DNA from: Lachnospiraceae bacterium
GTDB taxonomy: Bacteria > Bacillota > Clostridia > Lachnospirales > Lachnospiraceae
Length of the DNA: 64,000 nt
Direction of reading: 5' to 3'
Assembly: GCA_017550535.1 (NCBI GenBank)
Contig: JAFZOS010000081.1
Location: 1 to 64,000 of the forward strand
A program made the position numbers and the translations under genes. Within the stretch, counting starts at the first letter, position 1. Every line of letters begins with the position of its first letter. Of the stretch, positions 25,631 to 33,270 are shown one piece after another. Below the pieces are notes generated by a model. The model was not told the origin of the DNA. It saw nothing but the letters and a program-made list of their open reading frames with translations, and ran no database searches.

Positions 25631-26008
25631 ATGGCCTTATACAGTGAAAAGGTAATGGATCATTTCAGAAATCCGAGGAATGTCGGAGTGATCGAGGATG
25701 CAGATGGCGTAGGCGAAGTGGGAAATGCCAAATGCGGTGACATCATGAAGATGTATTTAAAGATCGAAGACGAGATCATAAAGGATGTTAAGTTTGAAAC
25801 CTTCGGATGCGGCAGTGCGATAGCATCAAGCTCAATGGCTACCGAGCTTATTAAGGGGCAGCCCGTCAGTGAGGCAATGAAGCTTACAAATAAGGCAGTT
25901 GCGGAGGCTCTTGACGGACTTCCGGATTATAAGATGCATTGTTCCGTACTTGCTGAGGAAGCTATCCGTTTGGCCCTTGAGGACTATGAAAACAAAAAGA
26001 AGGCTTAG
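25631..26008 (+). CDS. iscU: IscU/NifU-N Fe-S cluster scaffold
   Basis: The 125-residue protein has the three cluster-ligand cysteines of IscU at C35 (NAKCGD), C60 (FGCGSA) and C104 (MHCSVL), plus the conserved Asp37. It begins MALYSEKVMDHFRNPRNVG, characteristic of the family. It receives sulfur from the cysteine desulfurase encoded just upstream and assembles 2Fe-2S or 4Fe-4S clusters for transfer. No HscA/HscB or IscR genes are adjacent. The gene ends before a new, separately regulated promoter. Confidence 0.94.
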   Translation: MALYSEKVMDHFRNPRNVGVIEDADGVGEVGNAKCGDIMKMYLKIEDEIIKDVKFETFGCGSAIASSSMATELIKGQPVSEAMKLTNKAVAEALDGLPDYKMHCSVLAEEAIRLALEDYENKKKA

Positions 26009-26060
26009 TTACAGGAGCAGCCTATATATGAAAAAGAAATAAATCCAAAAAATTTTCAAA

Positions 26061-26091
26061 ATACCTATTGACATGATAGGCGAATAGGTAT
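26061..26091 (+). promoter_or_regulatory. Operator-like palindrome over the cysteine-importer promoter
   Basis: ATACCTATT (26061-26069) and AATAGGTAT (26083-26091) form a perfect 9-bp inverted repeat with a 13-bp spacer, covering -35 and spacer. A third half-site ATAGG lies at 26076-26080. The left part matches the operator over nifS. Confidence 0.6.
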
Positions 26092-26096
26092 ATTAT
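26068..26096 (+). promoter_or_regulatory. Promoter of the cysteine/methionine ABC operon
   Basis: TTGACA (26068-26073) and TATTAT (26091-26096) with a 17-bp spacer. The predicted start near 26103 gives a leader RNA of about 280 nt before the first structural gene. Confidence 0.75.
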
Positions 26097-26143
26097 AGCG
26101 AACCATAAGATAAAACTTTGATCATTGGAAGGAGGTCTGACAA

Positions 26144-26263
26144 ATGAAGACAGTTATAACAAAAACCCGCATGTGTTGTTGTATGTGCTGTCGAATGCTT
26201 TACTCCCAGGCAAGTAACATGGCCGGGCGTTTGGCTCATTTGTCGTACGCCCAAACACAATGA
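26144..26263 (+). CDS. Cys-rich leader peptide of the importer operon
   Basis: An ideal GGAAGGAGG precedes an ATG at 26144. The 39-codon ORF encodes MKTVITKTRMCCCMCCRML followed by an unremarkable tail and stops at 26261-26263. Codons 11-13 and 15-16 are Cys (TGT TGT TGT, then TGC TGT after one Met), at 26174-26191. Five cysteines in six codons, upstream of a sulfur-amino-acid importer and an attenuator, mark it as a regulatory leader peptide whose translation senses charged tRNA-Cys. It is too short and unstructured to be a likely functional protein, though metal binding by the CCCMCC run is an alternative. Confidence 0.75.
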   Translation: MKTVITKTRMCCCMCCRMLYSQASNMAGRLAHLSYAQTQ

Positions 26264-26301
26264 TCTGTCATTTCAGATCTTAGTAAGCCATTGCCTGGGA
26301 G
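26202..26301 (+). promoter_or_regulatory. Antiterminator pairing of the cysteine attenuator
   Basis: CTCCCAGGCAA (26202-26212), which begins 11 nt after the Cys codons, is perfectly complementary over 11 bp to TTGCCTGGGAG (26291-26301). The latter contains the 5' arm of the terminator, so the two folds exclude each other. Between them are two further hairpins: GGGCGT/ACGCCC (26224-26251 region) and GATCTG/CAGATC (26263-26279 region). The first segment can also pair locally with GCCGGG at 26221-26226. This is the layered pairing expected of a translation-coupled attenuator. Confidence 0.65.
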
Positions 26302-26319
26302 ATATCCCGGGCATTTTTT
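26292..26319 (+). terminator. Intrinsic terminator of the cysteine attenuator
   Basis: TGCCTGGGA and TCCCGGGCA (26292-26300 with 26305-26313, one G-U pair) enclose the loop GATA and are followed by six Ts (26314-26319). It lies about 68 bp before the binding-protein gene. Confidence 0.8.
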
Positions 26320-26386
26320 ATGCCCGAAAAGTTAACCCGGTAATGATAACTGAAAAGATAATGAAAAAAGAAAAGAGGAGAGAATT

Positions 26387-28057
26387 ATGAAAAACACAAT
26401 CGTAAAGAAACTGGTAACCGGTATAGTTACGGCAAGCCTTTCGGTGCTTGCGCTTACCGGATGCGCAACATCGGGTGCGGCTACAGGAGCAGCCCCCGAG
26501 TCAGGTGTGGCAGGCGCACAGAAAGTATTCAGGACACTTGATGAGATAAAGGAAGACGGAACGATCAATATCGGAGTCTTCTCCGACAAGAATCCCTTTG
26601 GTTATGTCGATGAGAACGGCGAGTATCAGGGATACGATGTATACTTCGCAGAGAGGATCGGTAAGGATCTCGGAGTCAAGATCAATTATGTATCGACAGA
26701 GGCTGCAAGCAGGGTTGAATACCTTGAGACGGGTAAGGTCGATATAGTACTCGCTAACTTCACCGTAACGGAGGAAAGGGCCGAAAAGGTTGACTTTGCC
26801 CTTCCTTACATGAATGTGGCACTCGGCGTTGTTTCTCATGAGGATAATGTTATAGAAAGCCTCGATCAGGTAGGTGCCGACGACCAGATCATAGTTATCT
26901 CGGGAACGACGGCTGAGACATATCTTGAGAAGGAGTATCCGGATATAAAGCTTCAGAAGTTTGACACATATGCAACGGCAAAGACTTCATTCGAGAACGG
27001 AACCGGTGTTGCATGGGCTAACGATAACACTGAGGTCATCGCCTACTCTCTTGAGAACGAGGGCTATGTTGTAGGAATCCCTTCGCTCGGAAGCCAGGAT
27101 ACTATAGCTCCCGCGGTATCAAAGGGTAACTCGACGCTCCTTGACTGGCTCAATGATGAGATAAAGGCTCTTGGCAGCGAGAACTTCTTCCATGCGGATT
27201 ATGAAGCAACACTTCTTGACACATACGGTAAGGATTATGAAGATACACTTGTTGTTGAAGGGGGAGAATCAACAGCCGCGGATACCACGGCACCGGCGGA
27301 TGATCTTGACATAGTACCCGGCAACGGTGAGGTTATAAAGATCGCGGCTTCAACAACCCCTCATGCAGAGATACTCGCACAGGCAGCTCCCATTTTAGAG
27401 GAGTACGGATATAAGCTTGATGTTATTGAGTTCGAGGATTATGTACAGCCTAACCTTGTAGTGGAATCAGGTGAGTTTGATGCCAATTATTTCCAGCACA
27501 TTCCCTATCTTGAAAGCTTCAATGAAGAGAAGGGAACGCATCTTGTAAATGCGGGCGGTATCCATTACGAGCCTTTCGGGATCTATCCCGGAAAGAAGGC
27601 CAGCCTTGATGATATTGAAGAAGGTGACAGTATCGCAGTACCGAACGATACGACGAACGAAGCGAGGGCACTGCTGCTCCTTCAGGACAACGGACTCCTT
27701 AAGTTAAAGGACGGTGCGGGCCTTACCGCAACGACTAACGATATCACGGAAAACCCTCACAACATAAAGTTTGTTGAGCTTGAGGCAGCGCAGGTGGCAA
27801 GAGTGGTTGATGAAGTGGAGTATGTAGTATTAAACGGAAACTATGCCCTTGAAGCTGGATATTCCGTAGGTAAGGATTCCATCGCTTATGAAGCGAGTGA
27901 TTCTGTCGCTGCAGGTACATACGTTAATATCATAGCCGTAAAGGAAGGCAACGAGACGAGCGATAAGATAAAGGCACTTGTTACTGTACTTAAGTCGGAT
28001 GCGATCAGGAAATATATAGAAGATACATACGACGGTGCAGTAGTATTCTTTGAATAG
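26387..28057 (+). CDS. Tandem substrate-binding lipoprotein: family-3 amino acid domain plus MetQ/NlpA domain
   Basis: The 556-residue lipoprotein (lipobox ALTGC near residue 26) contains two different binding domains. Residues about 48-290 form a family-3 amino-acid-binding domain (GVFSDKNPFGYVDENGEYQGYDV, then VDIVLANFTVTEERA), as in cystine or glutamine binders. Residues about 310-556 form a NlpA/MetQ domain (IKIAASTTPHAEIL, DANYFQHIPYL). An Ala/Thr/Asp linker joins them. It feeds the permeases and ATPase encoded next, which are of the family-3 (polar amino acid) type. Cystine and methionine or related sulfur compounds are the likely ligands given the Cys leader upstream. Confidence 0.88.
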   Translation: MKNTIVKKLVTGIVTASLSVLALTGCATSGAATGAAPESGVAGAQKVFRTLDEIKEDGTINIGVFSDKNPFGYVDENGEYQGYDVYFAERIGKDLGVKINYVSTEAASRVEYLETGKVDIVLANFTVTEERAEKVDFALPYMNVALGVVSHEDNVIESLDQVGADDQIIVISGTTAETYLEKEYPDIKLQKFDTYATAKTSFENGTGVAWANDNTEVIAYSLENEGYVVGIPSLGSQDTIAPAVSKGNSTLLDWLNDEIKALGSENFFHADYEATLLDTYGKDYEDTLVVEGGESTAADTTAPADDLDIVPGNGEVIKIAASTTPHAEILAQAAPILEEYGYKLDVIEFEDYVQPNLVVESGEFDANYFQHIPYLESFNEEKGTHLVNAGGIHYEPFGIYPGKKASLDDIEEGDSIAVPNDTTNEARALLLLQDNGLLKLKDGAGLTATTNDITENPHNIKFVELEAAQVARVVDEVEYVVLNGNYALEAGYSVGKDSIAYEASDSVAAGTYVNIIAVKEGNETSDKIKALVTVLKSDAIRKYIEDTYDGAVVFFE

Positions 28058-28075
28058 TCATAATTTACCCCTATG

Positions 28076-28099
28076 CGGGAGGGTCATATGACCCTCTCG
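28076..28099. repeat. Intercistronic palindrome after the binding-protein gene
   Basis: GAGGGTCATATGACCCTC (28079-28096) is a perfect 18-bp palindrome, extended by 2-3 pairs each side. Located between the binding-protein and permease genes, it may protect the upstream mRNA and raise binding-protein levels. There is no T-run for termination. Confidence 0.5.
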
Positions 28100-28125
28100 T
28101 TTGGGTGTAAAGAGAGTACGGTATT

Positions 28126-28785
28126 ATGGATCAAGAGGTAATAAACTCATATATTCCCTTATTTAAAGATGCCTTCCTGCTGACCGTCAAGATCGGCTGG
28201 CTTGGCATCGCATTGGCATTTTTATTGGGGATAGTGTGTGCATTTATATTATATTTTAAGATACCGGTCGCAAAAACCGTAGTAAGGTGCTATGTGGAGC
28301 TGTTTAGGAACACTCCGCTTTTAGTGCAGCTTTTCTTCATATACTATGGGCTGCCGGCTGTCGGGATCAGTATATCGGCCGAAGTGTGCGGTGTCGTCGG
28401 ACTGGGCCTTCTGGGCGGAAGCTATATGACCGAGAGCATAAGGAGCGGACTTGAAGCGATACCGGTGATCCAGACCGAAAGCGCACTGTCGCTCGGTATG
28501 ACAAACGGACAGCTGTTTAAAAATGTGATCCTTCCGCAGGCATTTACGATAAGCGTACCGGGCATTGTTGCAAACGTTATTTTCCTTCTTAAGGAAACAA
28601 GCGTGTTTTCGGCGATAAGCCTGATGGATCTGATGTTTACCGCGAAGGATCTTATCGGTCTTTATTACAACACGATGGAAAGCCTGTTCCTCCTTGTCAT
28701 ATTTTATGTGATCATGCTGCTTCCGGTGTCATTGGCCGGGACTTTCATAGAAAAAAAGGTACGCTTTAAGATGTTCGGAGATTGA
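28126..28785 (+). CDS. Amino-acid ABC transporter permease (HisMQ/GlnP type)
   Basis: The 219-residue protein has about five membrane helices and the family signature ELFRNTPLLVQLFFIYYGLP near the first third. The cytoplasmic EAA loop (ESALSLGMTNGQLFKNVILPQA) contacts the ATPase. It is the first of two permeases in the cysteine-leader operon and probably forms a heterodimer with the next gene product. TTGAGCATATG links its end to the next start with a 4-bp gap. Confidence 0.92.
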   Translation: MDQEVINSYIPLFKDAFLLTVKIGWLGIALAFLLGIVCAFILYFKIPVAKTVVRCYVELFRNTPLLVQLFFIYYGLPAVGISISAEVCGVVGLGLLGGSYMTESIRSGLEAIPVIQTESALSLGMTNGQLFKNVILPQAFTISVPGIVANVIFLLKETSVFSAISLMDLMFTAKDLIGLYYNTMESLFLLVIFYVIMLLPVSLAGTFIEKKVRFKMFGD

Positions 28786-28789
28786 GCAT

Positions 28790-29458
28790 ATGGGATTTGA
28801 AGTCATATTTAAAGGTAAAAATTTCATACGTCTTTTGAGCGGGCTTGGCGTGGCATTGCGTATCAGTGTCATATCGGTCGCGATAAGCATCGCTCTTGGT
28901 ATAGTCATCGGAATGCTCATGACTCTTAAGAAACCGGTTATAAATGCCGTGACCAGGGTATATCTTGAAATAGTAAGGATCATGCCCCAGATGGTGCTTT
29001 TGTTCATCGTATTCTTCGGATTTACCAAGATGACGGGATCGAATCTGTCGGCTGAGCTCTCCTCTATAATCGTATTTTCATTCTGGGGGACCGCTGAGAT
29101 GGCAGACCTTGTAAGGGGCTGTATGATAAGCATCCCCGTCATCCAGTATGAGAGTTCAAAAGCTCTGGGACTTACAAGACTTCAAACATATATTTACGTT
29201 ATAATACCTCAGATAGTAAGGCGGCTCATCCCGCTGTCCATAAACCTGATAACAAGGATGATAAAAACCACGAGCCTTATCATGATGATCGGGATAGTTG
29301 AAGTATTAAAGGTAGCTCAGCAGATCATCGAAGCAAACAGAAAGAGTGCGCCCAAGGCAGCCTTTGGAGTGTTCGCGGCCGTATTTCTTTTATACTTCCT
29401 TGCATGCTGGCCGATAAGCTGCCTGTCAAAATACCTTGAAAAGAAGTGGGAGAACTGA
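28790..29458 (+). CDS. Amino-acid ABC transporter permease, second subunit
   Basis: The 222-residue membrane protein resembles the upstream permease in layout. Its signature YLEIVRIMPQMVLLFIVFFG and EAA loop ESSKALGLTRLQTYIYVIIP are of the same family but clearly diverged, consistent with a heterodimeric channel. CGGAG lies just before the ATG at 28790. The ATPase gene begins 1 bp past its stop. Confidence 0.92.
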   Translation: MGFEVIFKGKNFIRLLSGLGVALRISVISVAISIALGIVIGMLMTLKKPVINAVTRVYLEIVRIMPQMVLLFIVFFGFTKMTGSNLSAELSSIIVFSFWGTAEMADLVRGCMISIPVIQYESSKALGLTRLQTYIYVIIPQIVRRLIPLSINLITRMIKTTSLIMMIGIVEVLKVAQQIIEANRKSAPKAAFGVFAAVFLLYFLACWPISCLSKYLEKKWEN

Positions 29459-29459
29459 C

Positions 29460-30200
29460 ATGGAACCTGTACTTAAGATAGAACACCTGAATAAAAAATT
29501 TGACGATTTTACGGTGCTTGAAGATATCAACCTTTCCATAGCAAAGGGGGAGGTCGTTGTCATAGTCGGCTCTTCCGGATGCGGAAAAAGTACGCTTCTT
29601 CGCTGCATCAACGGGCTTGAGGACATAAACGACGGGCGTGTGCTGCTTGACGGCGAAACTGTAAATCCAGGCAGCCGGAACCTGACAAAGAGCCGTGAAA
29701 AGATAGGTATGGTCTTTCAGAGTTATGATCTGTTTCCCCATAAAACGATATTGGAAAACGCTATCCTTGCGCCCATGAAAGTTCAGAAAAGAAGCAGGAA
29801 GGAGGCTGTGGAGGAAGCGATGCAGCTTCTTGACAGGGTAGGCCTTGCTTCAAGAAAGGACAGCTATCCCAGACAGCTTTCGGGAGGGCAGAAACAAAGG
29901 GTAGCCATAGTAAGGGCACTTATGATGAATCCCGAAGTCCTTCTGTTTGATGAAGTAACTGCAGCACTTGATCCCGAAATGGTAAGAGAGGTACTGGATG
30001 TTATATTGGATCTTGCCAAGCAGAAAAGAACGATGCTCATAGTCACCCATGAGATGTCATTCGCCAAAGCTATCGCTGACAGGATACTGTTTCTGGACGG
30101 AGGAAGGATAATCGAGGATTCGGATCCGAAGGAATTCTTCACGTCGCCAAAGACAGAAAGAGCCGAAAGGTTCCTTCGCACCTTTGAGTATGAAAAATAG
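29460..30200 (+). CDS. Amino-acid ABC transporter ATP-binding protein
   Basis: The 246-residue ATPase has Walker A GSSGCGKST (near 39-47), signature LSGGQKQR (near 140), and Walker B LLFDEVTAALD, followed by a conserved His (IVTHEMSFA). It is of the GlnQ/HisP/TcyC class that powers family-3 amino-acid importers, rather than MetN, which has a C-terminal ACT-like regulatory domain absent here. The start at 29460 follows GGGAG; an upstream in-frame ATG at 29436 lies inside the permease gene. This is the last gene of the operon. Confidence 0.94.
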   Translation: MEPVLKIEHLNKKFDDFTVLEDINLSIAKGEVVVIVGSSGCGKSTLLRCINGLEDINDGRVLLDGETVNPGSRNLTKSREKIGMVFQSYDLFPHKTILENAILAPMKVQKRSRKEAVEEAMQLLDRVGLASRKDSYPRQLSGGQKQRVAIVRALMMNPEVLLFDEVTAALDPEMVREVLDVILDLAKQKRTMLIVTHEMSFAKAIADRILFLDGGRIIEDSDPKEFFTSPKTERAERFLRTFEYEK

Positions 30201-30274
30201 TGATGATCGGATAGCTTAAATAGTATATACCTGGTTAAAAGACACCGCAAATTTTATAAAAGCACCGTATGTGT

Positions 30275-31315
30275 TTATTCAGTGGCTTTGAATGGATGAG
30301 CAAGCACCTCTCTGTAGTCTTTCAGGTTCTTTTTAAGCAATTCCGGTATATTAAGATCATATGGACATTTAGGCAGGCAGGCGCCGCAATTAATGCATTC
30401 ATCAATCCTTGCCATTTCGGCCTGCCAGTAGTCGTTTAACCATCCGGAACTTGGAGCCCTCCTCAGCATTAAAGCCATCCTGTTACACTGATTTATCTGT
30501 ATGCCGACAGTACAAGGCATGCAGTAACCGCATCCCCTGCAAAATTCGCCCTTAAGCTCAGTGCGTTCTGAATCTATAAACCTGCGTATCTCATCATCCA
30601 TCACCGGCGTATTGTTCATATACGACAGCCATTCGTCGAGCTCGTTTTCCCGCTGTATGCCCCAGATGGGAACAGTGCCGTCAAACTGACCCACAAATGC
30701 CATTGCGGCACGTGAATTCGTTATAAGACCTCCGGCAAGGCCTTTCATGCATATGACACCGATATTTTTCTCCAGACACAACCTTATAAGCTTGATTTCC
30801 CGGTCATCCGCAAGATAGCTTATCGGATATTGTATGGTCTCATAAAGACCCGATCCGGCCAATTCTTCCGCTATCCCTATTTTGTGTGCGGTTCCGCCGA
30901 TATGCCTTATCTTGCCCTGTCTTTTGGCTTCAAGCATACATTCATACATACCTGTTCCGTCATCCGGCTTAAAGCATCTTCCCATCAGATGAAACTGGTA
31001 AATGTCTATATAATCGGTCTTAAGATTGGAAAGGGATGTATTAAGATCCTCACGGAATTTCTCGGGAGTAGTCGATGTTGTCTTTGTAGCTATAATGATA
31101 TCCTCACGCTTTACATATCCGTTTCCAAAGGCAGCTCCCAGTTTTTCCTCGCTGTCGCTGTATGCACGGGCAGTATCAAAAAACCTCATGCCACCGTCAT
31201 AAGCTCTGCGCAAAATCCTTATGGCATCATCCATTCCTACCCGTTGTACGGGAAGTGCTCCAAACCCGTTCTGAGGCACGGTAATACCGGTTTTTCCAAG
31301 CGTTATATTCTTCAT
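30275..31315 (-). CDS. Aldo/keto reductase with C-terminal 4Fe-4S ferredoxin domain
   Basis: The 346-residue protein has an aldo-keto reductase barrel in residues 1-250 (FDTARAYSDSEEKLG with the catalytic Asp/Tyr, and a KTT strand near 78). A C-terminal module carries CRGCGYCMPC and CINCGACLPKCP, cysteine clusters typical of 4Fe-4S binding. This AKR subgroup is widespread in Clostridia, with unknown substrates. The start at 31315 follows AAAGGAAAAAAT; the longer frame from 31336 is less likely. It is transcribed divergently from the ATL/MGMT-like gene. Confidence 0.88.
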   Translation of the reverse strand: MKNITLGKTGITVPQNGFGALPVQRVGMDDAIRILRRAYDGGMRFFDTARAYSDSEEKLGAAFGNGYVKREDIIIATKTTSTTPEKFREDLNTSLSNLKTDYIDIYQFHLMGRCFKPDDGTGMYECMLEAKRQGKIRHIGGTAHKIGIAEELAGSGLYETIQYPISYLADDREIKLIRLCLEKNIGVICMKGLAGGLITNSRAAMAFVGQFDGTVPIWGIQRENELDEWLSYMNNTPVMDDEIRRFIDSERTELKGEFCRGCGYCMPCTVGIQINQCNRMALMLRRAPSSGWLNDYWQAEMARIDECINCGACLPKCPYDLNIPELLKKNLKDYREVLAHPFKATE

Positions 31316-31360
31316 ATTTTTTCCTTTCGGTTGCATATCGCTACAAGGCTATTATAGCAA

Positions 31361-31398
31361 AGATACTGCAGTTATAGTAAAATATAAATGCAGTATCT
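31361..31398. promoter_or_regulatory. 10-bp inverted repeat in the divergent AKR/ATL promoter region
   Basis: AGATACTGCA (31361-31370) and TGCAGTATCT (31389-31398) are perfect complements with an 18-bp spacer. A minus-strand -10 (TATAAT, complement of 31351-31356) lies beside the left arm. This may be an operator for a dimeric regulator or an RNA hairpin. Confidence 0.4.
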
Positions 31399-31457
31399 AA
31401 ATAAAGACAAAAGTATGAAATGATATGAGAACACGGGAAGAAGGGCTTGAATACGGA

Positions 31458-31772
31458 ATGTCTTTTGAAGGGGCATATAAACGTATATATGAAGCGGTAA
31501 AGTCGATCCCGCGCGGGAAAGTGGCAACCTACGGTACTGTTGCGGCTCTTGCGGGTAATCCGAAGATGGCGCGGGCCGTGGGCAACGCACTTCACAAGAA
31601 TCCCGATCCCGATAGTATTCCCTGTTATCGTGTGGTAAATGCGAGCGGAAAGCTGGCCGAAGCTTTTGTATTCGGAGGGATAAATGTTCAGGAAAGGCTG
31701 TTAAATGAAGACGGGATCGAAGTAAAAGACGGATATGTCGATCTTGATAAGTATGGATGGAAAGGGCAATGA
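31458..31772 (+). CDS. Alkyltransferase-like (ATL/MGMT C-domain) DNA-binding protein
   Basis: This ~104-residue protein matches the DNA-binding domain of O6-alkylguanine methyltransferases: IPRGKVATYGTVAALAG, a helix-turn-helix with RAVGNALHKNP, and the active-site block IPCYRVVN. The Cys is kept but the usual following His is Tyr, so repair activity is doubtful. It may instead flag lesions for excision repair, as ATL proteins do. I choose the ATG at 31458 by family alignment; an ATG at 31425 would add 11 residues. It lies 28 bp before the fucosidase gene. Confidence 0.8.
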   Translation: MSFEGAYKRIYEAVKSIPRGKVATYGTVAALAGNPKMARAVGNALHKNPDPDSIPCYRVVNASGKLAEAFVFGGINVQERLLNEDGIEVKDGYVDLDKYGWKGQ

Positions 31773-31800
31773 GCAGGTCGGCGACGGAGGATAAAACATT

Positions 31801-33270
31801 ATGAAAAACTATGATATGAGGGAACAGCTTGACAGGATAGATAAAGTGATAGGACAGGGACCTTACCGTGATGACTGGGAGTCTCTGTCTGCTTACAGGG
31901 TGCCTGACTGGTATAAGAAGTTAAGGTTCGGGATATTTATCCATTATGGGCTGTTTTCGGTCCCGGCTTATGATACGGAGTGGTATCCGAGGATGATGTA
32001 TGTTAAGGATTCAAAGGCATATGAGCATCATATAAAGGCTTACGGTAAGCATACGGAATTCGGGCTTAAGGATTTCATACCGATGTTTAAGGCGCATAAT
32101 TTTGATGCGGACAGGTGGGTGTCGATATTTAAGCAGGCGGGGGCACAGTATATTGTTCCCGTAGCAGAGCATCATGACGGTTTTCAGATGTACGGTTCGG
32201 ATCTGTCGTCATATAATGCCGTTGATATGGGACCGCATAAAAACATATTGGGGGAGCTTAAGAAAAGCGCGGAAAAGGAGGGGCTTATCTTCGGTGCGTC
32301 TTCTCACAGGATCGAGCATTTTTTCTTTCTCGGCGAAGGAAGGGATTTTGACAGTGATATAAAGGGTGATTTTGAAAGAGGAGATATGTACTGGCCGTCA
32401 GTTAAGGGACCGAAGGATTTCGATGCCTGTGACGGTGAGTGTTCCCCGACTGATGAATTCATGCAGGACTGGCTTGTAAGGACCTGTGAGATAATCGATA
32501 AATACCGTCCGAAGATCCTCTATTTTGACTGGTGGATCCAGCGCGTGGAATTAAAGCCCTATCTTAAGAAGCTCATTGCATATTACTATAACAGGGCCTG
32601 TGAATGGGGCGAGCAGGCAGTCATAAACTACAAGCATGATGCCATCCCGTTTGGGATCGCGGTACCTGACATAGAACGCGGACAGTTTGCGGCGGCTAAG
32701 CCATACAGGTGGCAGAGCGATACGGCGATGTGCTTTAATTCCTGGTGTCATACAGTTGGAAACAGGTATAAGGAAGCAAGGGACATACTGTGTGATCTTG
32801 TTGACATCGTTTCAAAGAACGGGACAATGCTTCTTAATATCGGTCCTAAGGAGGACGGTACATTTACCGATGAGGAAACAGCCATCCTTAAGGAGATAGG
32901 CAAATGGATCTCTAAGAATCACGAGACCCTGTATGAGTCTTATCCCTATCGCATTTTCGGCGAAGGCCCGACCGAGGTTTTGGAAGGCGGGTTTAATGAC
33001 GGTAATGTAAAGGAATTCACATCGCGAGATTTCCGCTTTCTTTCCGGAAACGGCTGCATCTATATCATCGCACTGCATCCGGATGAGAACGGTAAATATG
33101 TCGTTTCAAATTTTGCTAAGAAACAGGGGGCCTTTAATACCGGGATAAGATCGATAATTCGTCCCGGATATGACACAAAACTCCGGTTTGAGCATACTCC
33201 GGATGGACTGTTCATACACTGTAGCACGGAGAATGATCTGCCGGTCGTATTTAGAGTGGTAGTGGAATAG
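31801..33270 (+). CDS. Alpha-L-fucosidase, GH29
   Basis: The 489-residue protein has the GH29 barrel start WYKKLRFGIFIHYGLFSVPAY, the HHDGFQMY strand, and ILYFDWW with Asp243 as the likely catalytic nucleophile. LLNIGPKEDGTF near 340-350 is also typical. No signal peptide is seen, so it acts inside the cell, releasing fucose from imported oligosaccharides. A C-terminal beta domain follows the barrel. Neighbouring genes give no sugar-utilisation context; its end overlaps a small convergent gene by 20 bp. Confidence 0.9.
   Translation: MKNYDMREQLDRIDKVIGQGPYRDDWESLSAYRVPDWYKKLRFGIFIHYGLFSVPAYDTEWYPRMMYVKDSKAYEHHIKAYGKHTEFGLKDFIPMFKAHNFDADRWVSIFKQAGAQYIVPVAEHHDGFQMYGSDLSSYNAVDMGPHKNILGELKKSAEKEGLIFGASSHRIEHFFFLGEGRDFDSDIKGDFERGDMYWPSVKGPKDFDACDGECSPTDEFMQDWLVRTCEIIDKYRPKILYFDWWIQRVELKPYLKKLIAYYYNRACEWGEQAVINYKHDAIPFGIAVPDIERGQFAAAKPYRWQSDTAMCFNSWCHTVGNRYKEARDILCDLVDIVSKNGTMLLNIGPKEDGTFTDEETAILKEIGKWISKNHETLYESYPYRIFGEGPTEVLEGGFNDGNVKEFTSRDFRFLSGNGCIYIIALHPDENGKYVVSNFAKKQGAFNTGIRSIIRPGYDTKLRFEHTPDGLFIHCSTENDLPVVFRVVVE

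Noticed and set aside
26103..26386. T-box riboswitch for the cysteine importer
   Set aside because: No AGGGTGGNACCGCG T-box sequence or specifier stem is present. The Cys-codon leader ORF explains the terminator better.
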